Shown: positions 53,895 through 64,000 of the stretch, one piece after another
Numbering within the stretch: position 1 is the first letter of the stretch
How the letters are laid out: each line of letters opens with the position of its first letter
Notes under the pieces: generated by a model
What the model saw: only the letters and a program-made list of their open reading frames with translations
What the model was told of the DNA's origin: nothing
Databases searched by the model: none
Made by a program: the position numbers and the translations under genes
DNA from: an uncultured bacterium
GTDB lineage: Bacteria > Actinomycetota > Coriobacteriia > Coriobacteriales > Coriobacteriaceae
Direction of reading: 5' to 3'
NCBI GenBank assembly: GCA_905214525.1
Contig: CAJMMN010000007.1
Location: 17,164-81,163, forward strand
Length of the DNA stretch: 64,000 nt

Positions 53895-54860
53895 ATGGCT
53901 GACAAGAACCCTTTGACTCCGGAAGAAGTGACGGAGTTATTCTCCGAAATCGATGCATCCGGCGTCTTGGATCCTACGCTCGCCAAAAAGCGAACCGAGC
54001 GCATGCGTGAGAAGGAGGCTGCGGCCAAGCGCGGTGACAAAGCGGCGCTAGCGCAGCTGCGCAGCGAGGACCGCGCGAGCCAGGCAAAACATATCGACCC
54101 GCTGTCCGAGGACGATCCTTCGGGCTCGCAGGTGAGCCATACCATTACGAAGACCGCGATGGCCGTGGTCATCGGTATTCTGGTGCTGATCGTGGGCATG
54201 CAGATCGGCTACGGCGTGATGCGCCGTCTGAATACCGCCAACCTGTCCGAGAGCGTTTCGGTGGATACCGTCTCGACCGCGCTCAAGGGTGGACTCGAAT
54301 GGGGCAACGGCTTTACGCAGTTCCCGCTTGATTTTTCTGTCGACGAGGCCGATGAGCGCACGGGCACGGTTGAGGTGACGGTGTTGGACACGTCGTCTGC
54401 CAATGAGCTCGAGCTGCTGTCCAACGGGCAGATCCAGGCCGCGGCGCTTGCGACCAACGCCCTGCTCAACGACAAAATTGACCGCGTGGTGTATAACGTT
54501 CACGCCTATATCGACGAGGATAGCAACATTCAGCACGATTCCTTTTTTGGCATGTTTCCCGCGCGGGGTCATCAGAGCGCCATTTTGACGTTCGTGTGGA
54601 CCAAGAGCTCATCCAACGCCACGAGTATCGACTGGAAGATGCGTATCGTAAGCATGGACGACACCATTGCCGAGCGCATTCAAAAACAGGTGAACTCGGT
54701 TTCGTCGCTGATCGAGGACCCGGTGGTGAGCCAGACCAAGATTGACGAGGAAAAGGCCGAACGTGACCTGGAACATCGTCTGCATGGTCGCGAGATTTTC
54801 CGCGGCGGCAAGCCCGACCGAACGCCGTCCGATCTGCTGGAACAGGACAAGAAAAAGTAA
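53895..54860 (+). CDS. Single-pass membrane protein, unknown
   Basis: 321 residues. A charged cytoplasmic N-terminus (to about 85, KKRTERMREKEAAAKRGDKAALAQLRSEDRA), one transmembrane helix (about 86-108, MAVVIGILVLIVGMQIGYGVM), then a folded extracytoplasmic region with alternating strand-like segments and a charged tail (LEHRLHGREIFRGG). I recognise no family. Same strand and close behind the ABC exporter, so possibly linked to it. Confidence 0.6.
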   Translation: MADKNPLTPEEVTELFSEIDASGVLDPTLAKKRTERMREKEAAAKRGDKAALAQLRSEDRASQAKHIDPLSEDDPSGSQVSHTITKTAMAVVIGILVLIVGMQIGYGVMRRLNTANLSESVSVDTVSTALKGGLEWGNGFTQFPLDFSVDEADERTGTVEVTVLDTSSANELELLSNGQIQAAALATNALLNDKIDRVVYNVHAYIDEDSNIQHDSFFGMFPARGHQSAILTFVWTKSSSNATSIDWKMRIVSMDDTIAERIQKQVNSVSSLIEDPVVSQTKIDEEKAERDLEHRLHGREIFRGGKPDRTPSDLLEQDKKK

Positions 54861-54866
54861 GACGCC

Positions 54867-54908
54867 ATCATCCCGCGTGAGCCACAAGCCCCGCGGGATG
54901 ATTTTTTT
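54867..54908 (+). terminator. Terminator of the ABC exporter unit
   Basis: An 11-bp stem, ATCATCCCGCG / CGCGGGATGAT, followed by T7. Confidence 0.9.
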
Positions 54909-55039
54909 AATCCTCGTCCCAGAAAAATTATTATGCATAGAAAGTCATAATTATCATTTCGTAAACATTTCGATGAAATTAACGCCATGAGGCATGCTTG
55001 CGGTTACAATACCGCGAGGCCTAACTACACACCTTTAAG

Positions 55040-55058
55040 CCGGTCCTGTGAGACCGGG
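55040..55058 (+). promoter_or_regulatory. PyrR-type RNA binding hairpin before carA
   Basis: CCGG-TCCTGTGAGA-CCGG forms a hairpin whose loop matches the PyrR consensus UCCNGNGAG. It abuts the carA ribosome-binding site (GAAGGAG at 55058-55064), so bound PyrR could block translation, as in other actinobacteria. No separate terminator is seen in the leader, which supports translational rather than attenuation control. Confidence 0.75.
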
Positions 55059-55068
55059 AAGGAGAATT

Positions 55069-56499
55069 ATGGCGAACAACCATACCGCGGGCGCTGCCGC
55101 CCGCACCATCGCGCCCAGCGAGTTGTGCCAGCGTATGCTGGCAAAAACCAGCAAGCGCACCTGCGGTCCCTGCATCCTGTATCTTGAGGATGGGACCATT
55201 TTTTATGGCCGTGCATGTGGTGCCGAGGGTACCGCAACCGGCGAGGTCTGCTTCAACACCTCGCTTGAGGGCTACTTTGAGGTCATGACCGACCCGAGCT
55301 ATGCCGGCCAAATCGTAACCATGACCTATCCGCAGATCGGCAACTACGGTATCGACGAGACCGATGTCCAGTCGGCCTTCCCCGGCGGCGCCGTGCGCCC
55401 TGCGAGCGCTCCGGCCATGCGTGGCATGATCGTTCGCGACATGTGCGCCACGCCTTCTAACTGGCGCTCGGCCGTCAGCGTGCCGGAGTACCTGCGCGCT
55501 CACGGCATCGTCGCTATCGAGGGCGTCGACACCCGCGCTCTGGTGCGCCATCTGCGCGACAATGGTTCCAAGATGGGCATTATCTCGACCGAGATCTTCG
55601 ACGTCGACGAGCTTGCCGAGCGCTTGTCCGCTGCGCCCACGCTGGTAGGCGAGAACCTGGTCAAGACCGTAAGTTGCCCCGCGCCTCACGAGTTTGTGGC
55701 CGCCGACCTGCCTGCCACGCATGACTTTGCGCTTGCGGCTGCCGCTCCTGCCCGTCACAAAGTGGTCGCCTACGACTGCGGTGTGAAGCGCGGTATTCTG
55801 GAGGGCCTGGTCCGTGCCGGCTGCGATCTCACCGTCGTGCCGTGGGGTACGCCCGCCCAGCAGGTACTCGACATGAATCCCGATGGCGTCTTTTTGTCCA
55901 ACGGCCCCGGCGACCCCGATGCCGTGGTGGAGACCTATGAGCAGGTACAGCAGCTGATCGGCAAGGTGCCGGTCTTTGGCATTTGCCTCGGTCACCAGAT
56001 GATCAGCCTGGCCTGCGGCGCCCAAATGGAAAAGCTTAAGTTCGGTCACCGCGGTGGCAACCAGCCGGTCATGAACCTGGTAAGCCGTCGCGTGGAGATT
56101 ACCGCACAAAACCATGGCTTTGGCCTGCTGTTCCCCAGCTTGGGCAAGCTTGTCCCCGAACTTTCCGGCGGCGAGACCGAGCATGCGGTCGATGGAGATC
56201 TGCGCGTTTGGGTGCGCCGCGGAATCGCGCCGGTCGTGATGAACGAGCGCTTCGGCCGCATTCGCCTGACGCATGTGAACCTTAACGACGGCACCGCCGA
56301 GGGCATCCAGCTGCTCGAAGCCCCGTGCTTCTCGGTCCAGTACCACCCCGAGGCCTCGCCTGGCCCCACCGATGCCCACTATCTCTTTACCGCCTTTACG
56401 CGACTCATGGACGGCGAAGAGAACTACCTGGACATCGACACCGCGAAGGACCGCCTGGCTGGCTGGAATTTCGCCGAGACTGAGACCGAGGAGAACTAA
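55069..56499 (+). CDS. carA: Carbamoyl-phosphate synthase small subunit
   Basis: Glutaminase subunit feeding ammonia to CarB for pyrimidine and arginine synthesis. About 476 residues: N-terminal domain CILYLEDGTIFYGRACGAEGTATGEVCFNTSLEGY, class I amidotransferase with FLSNGPGDPD and GICLGHQMISLACG (catalytic Cys), and the C-terminal His-Glu in QYHPEASPGP. ATG 55069 has AAGGAG; the frame extends to 55048 within the PyrR hairpin. Confidence 0.97.
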   Translation: MANNHTAGAAARTIAPSELCQRMLAKTSKRTCGPCILYLEDGTIFYGRACGAEGTATGEVCFNTSLEGYFEVMTDPSYAGQIVTMTYPQIGNYGIDETDVQSAFPGGAVRPASAPAMRGMIVRDMCATPSNWRSAVSVPEYLRAHGIVAIEGVDTRALVRHLRDNGSKMGIISTEIFDVDELAERLSAAPTLVGENLVKTVSCPAPHEFVAADLPATHDFALAAAAPARHKVVAYDCGVKRGILEGLVRAGCDLTVVPWGTPAQQVLDMNPDGVFLSNGPGDPDAVVETYEQVQQLIGKVPVFGICLGHQMISLACGAQMEKLKFGHRGGNQPVMNLVSRRVEITAQNHGFGLLFPSLGKLVPELSGGETEHAVDGDLRVWVRRGIAPVVMNERFGRIRLTHVNLNDGTAEGIQLLEAPCFSVQYHPEASPGPTDAHYLFTAFTRLMDGEENYLDIDTAKDRLAGWNFAETETEEN

Positions 56500-56500
56500 C

Positions 56501-59815
<3,315 letters not shown>

Positions 59816-59829
59816 GTTGAACTGGCCGA

Positions 59830-59914
59830 CCGGGGCGGAGGGGGCTGAGTTTCCCCCTTCGCTCCGGCTGCAAGCAGAGTCGCTCAGTGGGAAACTCAGC
59901 CCCCTCCGCCCCGG
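59830..59914. repeat. Long palindrome with exact 26-bp arms
   Basis: 59830-59855 and 59889-59914 are exact inverted copies (core GGGGCTGAGTTTCCC), separated by 33 nt. It lies 15 bp after the carB stop and could act as a terminator, though no T-run follows. Same general architecture as the palindromes at 36737 and 51898. Confidence 0.75.
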
Positions 59915-59990
59915 CCTACGGTGACTCGGCTGCACCGTGTGCTGCCGAAGGGGCTTTGCGCGATGACTAGGGCTGAAAAAGAAAGTGAGT

Positions 59991-60026
59991 GTGGGCTCCG
60001 CCGTTCGTTCGAACGGCGGAGCCCAC
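59991..60026. terminator. Bidirectional hairpin between carB and the GntR gene
   Basis: A 15-bp stem, GTGGGCTCCGCCGTT / AACGGCGGAGCCCAC, with a CGTTCG loop. T-rich sequence follows in both directions (GTTTTGGATTTATT rightward; CTTTCTTTTTC leftward). Confidence 0.75.
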
Positions 60027-60035
60027 GTTTTGGAT

Positions 60036-60818
60036 TTATTGGGCTGTGGCGGTGAAGGTTGTTTTGTCGGCGGCGATGTGCACGTGCAGCTTTGCCTGAC
60101 CGTCGCAGCTGATGAGCACGCCTACCTCGAACGGGGTTCCCGTCTTGTCGTAGGTCGAACGCACGATGCGCATCGCCGCCTTACCGGTGTTCTGTCCCAA
60201 AAGGCGCGCCTCATGCTTGTCGAGGTTGACCGTCTCGTAGACGGCATCGACGCTTGCGGGCAGGATGCCGGTCTTTTCCGCGATGTAGGCGTAGAGCGAG
60301 CCATCCACGTCTTTGCGTGTGAGCTCGGGGCAAAGTGACACGGGGATATAGACGTAGTTGAGCTCCATGGGTTTGTCGTTGGCGAGACGCAGGCGGCGAA
60401 TCTCCCAGACGGGTGTCCCCTCGGGCACTTTGAGCCCAGAGGCGATGCCGCGGACGGCCGGTATGCTTGAAAAGGCGAGAATCTGCGAGCTCGGAACCCG
60501 TCCCGCTTCGCGCATCCGCGCGCTGAAATTCAGGGCCAGGTCGATGCCGGGTGCTGAGGTTTGGGGTTTGATGAACGTGCCCTGCCCACGTTTGCGCACC
60601 ACGCGCCCCTCGATGACGAGATCTTGGAAGCAACGGCGCACGGTCGCGCGCGATAACTCTAGCCGCTCACAGATTTCGAGCTCGCGTGGCAGCGGCGTCT
60701 TGGTGTCGAACGCCTGGCTGGCGATAAGCAGGGCGATTCGATGTTTAAGTTGGACATAGAGCGGCGTATCACCGCTGCGGTCGAAGGGTTCGGAGGCGAG
60801 AAACGAGATCATATCCAT
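60036..60818 (-). CDS. GntR-family regulator with UTRA domain
   Basis: About 260 residues. N-terminal winged helix (PLYVQLKHRIALLIA, ELEICERLELSRATVRRCFQDLVIEGRVVRKRGQGTFI), then a UTRA effector domain (VPEGTPVWEIRRLRLANDKPMELNYVYIP). ATG 60818 has GGAGGT upstream; the frame extends further. It is divergent from a mannose-family PTS operon, so it probably controls it with a sugar phosphate as effector (inference). Confidence 0.85.
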   Translation of the reverse strand: MDMISFLASEPFDRSGDTPLYVQLKHRIALLIASQAFDTKTPLPRELEICERLELSRATVRRCFQDLVIEGRVVRKRGQGTFIKPQTSAPGIDLALNFSARMREAGRVPSSQILAFSSIPAVRGIASGLKVPEGTPVWEIRRLRLANDKPMELNYVYIPVSLCPELTRKDVDGSLYAYIAEKTGILPASVDAVYETVNLDKHEARLLGQNTGKAAMRIVRSTYDKTGTPFEVGVLISCDGQAKLHVHIAADKTTFTATAQ

Positions 60819-60993
60819 GGGGTACCTCCATGTCGTGGGCGTACGTGACATGGTCTGACACTGCGGAGCAAACCGGAGATGCCAGGCCCGATTCTTGCTG
60901 GTATGTATGGTGCATAAGGAACATAAAACATTTATCAGGCAATCTACCTGCTATTTTAAAAATAATTAGAAGAAAAAATAATTTAGGCACAAA

Positions 60994-61040
60994 AATAGTT
61001 GCTACCGTTAACCGATGAATAGTTGCCGTTCGCAACTATT
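60994..61040. promoter_or_regulatory. Candidate GntR operator, repeated AATAGTTGC
   Basis: AATAGTTGC at 60994-61002 and 61018-61026, with the inverted copy GCAACTATT at 61032-61040, forming one perfect dyad (5-nt centre) and one extra half-site. It lies in the AT-rich gap between the divergent GntR and PTS genes. No gene is seen in 60819-61126. Confidence 0.6.
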
Positions 61041-61126
61041 TTCTTGTACCGAACATGCCCCGGCGCAACAATAATCTCAGCAAAAAGCAAAGCCGTGCGA
61101 CACACGGCAGGTCGAGAGGAGACCGC

Positions 61127-61561
61127 ATGCGGTATCTGGTAATGGTCAGTCACGGAACGCTCGCTCCCGGACTGCACAGTGTCCTCAAGATGCTCGGCAA
61201 TGACGCCCCGAACATCTTGTCGACGAGTCTCGTGGACGGCATGGGCGCTGACGAGTATGTCGAGAACGTCAAGGCGATGCTCGCTCCTGTTACCGCCGAT
61301 GACGAGGTTGTCCTGCTTGGTGACATCCTGGGCGGATCGCCGCTCACCAATGCCATGAACACGCTGGCCGAGAAGGGCTTGCTCGCCCACACCATTGCCT
61401 TCGGCGGTATGAATCTGCCCATGGCTATGACCGCCATGATGGGGCTTGCCACCATGGACCTGGATTCCCTCAAGCAGATGATGCTGCAGGAGGGCAAGAA
61501 CGGTATGTCCGAGCTCGTTGTCCCGACCGATGACGCCGACGACGAGGACGACGACATCTAG
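61127..61561 (+). CDS. PTS mannose/fructose/sorbose-family EIIA component
   Basis: 144 residues. SHGTLAPGL carries the phospho-accepting His9; DILGGSPLTNAM and GGMNLPMAMTAMM match the EIIA-Man fold. It passes phosphate from HPr to EIIB. Acidic C-terminus. ATG 61127 has GAGGAG upstream. First gene of the four-gene PTS operon. Confidence 0.92.
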   Translation: MRYLVMVSHGTLAPGLHSVLKMLGNDAPNILSTSLVDGMGADEYVENVKAMLAPVTADDEVVLLGDILGGSPLTNAMNTLAEKGLLAHTIAFGGMNLPMAMTAMMGLATMDLDSLKQMMLQEGKNGMSELVVPTDDADDEDDDI

Positions 61562-61644
61562 GCCGCACCAAGGTTTCATCTAGCTGCAAACGTTAGGAAG
61601 AAGAGGCCGCGACCGCAGGCCTCATGAAGGAAAGGGGAGAACGT

Positions 61645-62133
61645 ATGATTTCGTTCATCCGTATTGACGACCGTATGATCCATGGACAGACCGTTACCCG
61701 TTGGGCCCTCGAGTATCCCTGCGACGGTCTTATCGCCGTCAACGACGCCGCGGCGTCCAACCCCGTGCTCAAGGAGGCCTACAAGAGTGCCTCGGGCAAG
61801 AAGACGTTCGTGTGGACCAAGGAGCACTTCAAGGAGGTCTCCGAGAAGGTTCTCAAGTCCAACACCAAGTACTTCCTGATCACCAAGAACCCGCTCGACA
61901 TGAAGGAACTTCTCGTCGATTTTGGCTTTAAGACCGGCATGGACCGCATCATCGTCGGTCCCTGCAACGATCGTCCCGGCACCACCAAGCTCGGCAACAA
62001 CCAGTCGATCACGCAGGAAGAGGCCCAGGCGCTCGAGGATCTCACCAACGCCGGCTACACGGTCGAGTTCGCCCTTATCAAGGAGAAATCCATTGGTGAG
62101 TGGCCAAAGTTCCGCGGTCAGTTTGGCTTCTAG
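61645..62133 (+). CDS. PTS mannose/fructose/sorbose-family EIIB component
   Basis: 162 residues: MISFIRIDDRMIHGQTVTRW carries the phospho-His15 in the DDRLIHGQ-type motif; IVGPCNDRPGTTKLGNN follows. It transfers phosphate to the sugar. ATG 61645 has GGGGAG upstream; the frame begins 21 bases earlier. Confidence 0.93.
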   Translation: MISFIRIDDRMIHGQTVTRWALEYPCDGLIAVNDAAASNPVLKEAYKSASGKKTFVWTKEHFKEVSEKVLKSNTKYFLITKNPLDMKELLVDFGFKTGMDRIIVGPCNDRPGTTKLGNNQSITQEEAQALEDLTNAGYTVEFALIKEKSIGEWPKFRGQFGF

Positions 62134-62205
62134 TTAGGCGCCAGCCGCATTTTGGTACCTACAGCCCTGGGGGAAAGGGGCTGAGGAATAAAGAAAGGGG
62201 AAAGC

Positions 62206-63063
62206 ATGGCAATCAATGCATTCCAAGCCGCGCTGTTCGGCCTGTTCGCCTGCCTGGCATCACTGCCTGGCATGGGTGGCACGACGATCGGCAACTACAC
62301 TCTGGGTCGTCCTCTGGTCGCCGGCCTCATCGTCGGCATCATCATGGGCGATATGCAGACGGGCATCCTCGTCGGCGCTGCCATCCAGGTTGTCTACATC
62401 GCTCTCGTGACCCCCGGCGGAACCGTCTCCGCCGACGTCCGCGCCGTGTCCTATATCGGCATCCCGCTGGCGATCCTCGCCATCAAGAACTCGGGCATCG
62501 ATCCCGCCTCCGCTGAGGCTGCCGGCATGGCCGCATCCCTCGGTGCCGCCGTCGGCACGCTCGGCACTGTGCTCTTCTATGGCACCGCCACCATTAACCT
62601 GGTATGGCAGGGCATGGGCTGGAAGTGGCTCGAGAAGGGCGACCTCCACAAGCTCTACCTGGTCAACAACGTTCTGCCTTGGATCGGTCACATCGTCTGC
62701 TCGTTCCTCCCGACGTTCATCATCACCATGGGCGGCACCGCCATGGTCGACCTCATGAAGACCTACATGCCCATGGACGGCATCGCGATGAAGACGCTGT
62801 TCACCGTCGGCTCGCTGCTGCCTACCGTCGGTATCGCCATCCTGCTCAAGCAGGTCATCTCCAAGCCGACGGACTTCCTCACGTTCTTCTTCGGCTTCAC
62901 CCTGTCCGCTGTCATGGGATGCAACCTGATTGCCGCCGCCGGCATCGGCTGCTTCTTCGCCCTGATCAACTATGAGATCGCTTCGCTCAAGATCGACCTC
63001 GCAAACGCTCCCAAGGCAGCTATCGCCTCGGGCTCCGATGATGAGGAAGAGGAGGACATCTAA
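62206..63063 (+). CDS. PTS mannose-family EIIC membrane component
   Basis: 285 residues, about eight hydrophobic segments. MAINAFQAALFGLFACLASLPGMGGTTIGNYTLGRPLVAGLIVGIIMGD matches the EIIC-Man/Sor N-terminus. Forms the sugar channel with EIID. GAAAGGGGA lies before the ATG. Its stop overlaps the EIID start (TAATG). Confidence 0.93.
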   Translation: MAINAFQAALFGLFACLASLPGMGGTTIGNYTLGRPLVAGLIVGIIMGDMQTGILVGAAIQVVYIALVTPGGTVSADVRAVSYIGIPLAILAIKNSGIDPASAEAAGMAASLGAAVGTLGTVLFYGTATINLVWQGMGWKWLEKGDLHKLYLVNNVLPWIGHIVCSFLPTFIITMGGTAMVDLMKTYMPMDGIAMKTLFTVGSLLPTVGIAILLKQVISKPTDFLTFFFGFTLSAVMGCNLIAAAGIGCFFALINYEIASLKIDLANAPKAAIASGSDDEEEEDI

Positions 63064-63890
63064 TGGCAGAGAAGAAGAAACTCTCTAAGAAAACGCTTGC
63101 CAAGTCGTTCCGCAACTGGTCCTATGGCAACCTGACTTGCTTCTCGCAGGAGCACATGCAGACCTTCGGTTACCTGTGCGCCATGCTTCCGATCGTCGAG
63201 GAGCTCTACGACACGCCCGAGGAGCAGAAGCAGGCCCTCCAGACCTACTCCGCGTTCTTCAACACCGAGCCGCAGATCGGCACCATGATTGTCGGCGTCA
63301 CCGCCGGCCTCGAGGAGGCTCGCGCAAACGGCGAGGCCATCGACGACGACGCCATCAACGGCATCCGCGCCGGCCTCATGGGCCCGCTCGCCGGCCTTGG
63401 CGACTCGCTGATCGTCGGTACCCTGATCCCGATCCTGCTCGGTATCGCCCTCGGTCTCTCGACCGGCGGCTCTCCGCTCGGTGCCATCTTCTATATTGTC
63501 GTGTGGAACCTGCTCATGTTCCTTGGCATGCGCTTTGCCTACAACCAGGGCTATGAGCTCGGCGGCAAGGCGGTCGAGGCCCTCGTCGGCCCCAAGGCCA
63601 AGGCTCTGCGTGATTCCATCGTGATGGTCGGTACCATGGTCATCGGTGCAGTCGGTGCTACCTGGGTCTCCATCACCTGCAGCCCCAATCTGGTGCTGCC
63701 CGGCGGCGGTAAGTTCCAGGACACGCTCGACGGAATCTATCCGCACCTGCTGCCCATGGTCTTCATCATCTTCTGCTGGTACATGATGACCAAGAAGAAG
63801 GTCAACCCCATCGTTATGATGCTGATCCTCGTTGTGATCGCATTTGTGGGCGTTCTCATTGGCTTCTTCGACCCGGCACTGAGCTACTAG
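63063..63890 (+). CDS. PTS mannose-family EIID membrane component
   Basis: 275 residues: KTLAKSFRNWSYGNLTCFSQEHMQTFGYLCAMLPIVEELYD and FFNTEPQIGTMIVGVTAGLEEARANG, typical of EIID, with membrane helices after residue 100 and at the C-terminus. Sugar specificity cannot be read from the sequence. Last gene of the operon. Confidence 0.93.
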   Translation: MAEKKKLSKKTLAKSFRNWSYGNLTCFSQEHMQTFGYLCAMLPIVEELYDTPEEQKQALQTYSAFFNTEPQIGTMIVGVTAGLEEARANGEAIDDDAINGIRAGLMGPLAGLGDSLIVGTLIPILLGIALGLSTGGSPLGAIFYIVVWNLLMFLGMRFAYNQGYELGGKAVEALVGPKAKALRDSIVMVGTMVIGAVGATWVSITCSPNLVLPGGGKFQDTLDGIYPHLLPMVFIIFCWYMMTKKKVNPIVMMLILVVIAFVGVLIGFFDPALSY

Positions 63891-63912
63891 TCATCATCCC
63901 CTGGCCCCCTGT

Positions 63913-63942
63913 AAGGCCGTGCGGCCTCAACCGCACGGCCTT
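63913..63942 (+). terminator. Hairpin after the PTS operon
   Basis: A 12-bp stem, AAGGCCGTGCGG / CCGCACGGCCTT, with a 6-nt loop, 23 bp after the EIID stop. The following T-tract is short. The last 58 bp of the window show no gene. Confidence 0.8.
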
Positions 63943-64000
63943 CTGATTAAAGGCTTTAGCCTGTGCGGGGCGCGCAGCGCGCCGCATCAGAAACCACCCG

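Overview
The window looks like the origin-proximal part of a chromosome from a moderately GC-rich Coriobacteriia member, most likely Collinsella or a close relative (inference from gene content and order; I ran no searches). The clearest landmark is the replication origin: rpmH-rnpA-yidD-yidC-jag-rsmG-parA-parB run leftward from about 25.3 kb, and an unusual ATPase gene, dnaA, dnaN, recF, a dciA-like gene, gyrB and gyrA run rightward from about 25.7 kb. ParS sites (TGTTTCACGTGAAACA) and repeated TTTTCAACA-type candidate DnaA boxes lie in the gaps.

Layout. 1-5.5 kb: accessory DNA with a 5'-truncated Schlafen/AlbA-type ATPase, then an operon of a small putative regulator, an HsdM-type methylase with a fused nuclease-like N-terminus, and HsdS, with no hsdR. 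5.66 kb: tRNA-Gly(CCC). 6-9.5 kb: a sortase-anchored thioester/CnaB surface adhesin. 9.5-13 kb: a membrane protein with a degenerate M28-peptidase fold split by a long acidic insert, plus a small membrane protein. 13-19 kb: two WYL regulators, a DinG-type exonuclease-helicase and ddl. 19-25.3 kb: rlmN and the leftward origin operons. 25.3-36.6 kb: the origin and the replication/gyrase block.

36.9-37.3 kb: tRNA-Ile, tRNA-Ala, tRNA-Ile. 37.4-40.8 kb: a bifunctional-nuclease-family gene, two unknown genes and typA. 40.9-44.2 kb: a bactofilin-like membrane protein, a UPF0126 channel-type protein, and a PD-(D/E)XK (DUF559-like) gene bracketed by inverted copies of a ~70-bp palindromic repeat. 44.3-44.5 kb: tRNA-Ser(CGA) and tRNA-Ser(GGA). 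45-51.9 kb: rpsF-ssb-rpsR-rplI, dnaB, purA, purD and a Nudix hydrolase. 52-54.9 kb: an ABC exporter and an unknown membrane protein. 55-59.8 kb: carAB behind a PyrR-type RNA loop. 60-63.9 kb: a GntR/UTRA regulator divergent from a mannose-family PTS operon (EIIA, EIIB, EIIC, EIID).

Most of the window is core housekeeping. The items most deserving follow-up are the GHKL ATPase-Q-rich-winged-helix protein next to dnaA, the repeat-bracketed nuclease gene, the catalytically degenerate M28-like membrane protein, the hsdR-less modification locus with a palindrome inside its promoter, Phe at the quinolone-resistance Ser position of GyrA, and several long palindromes.
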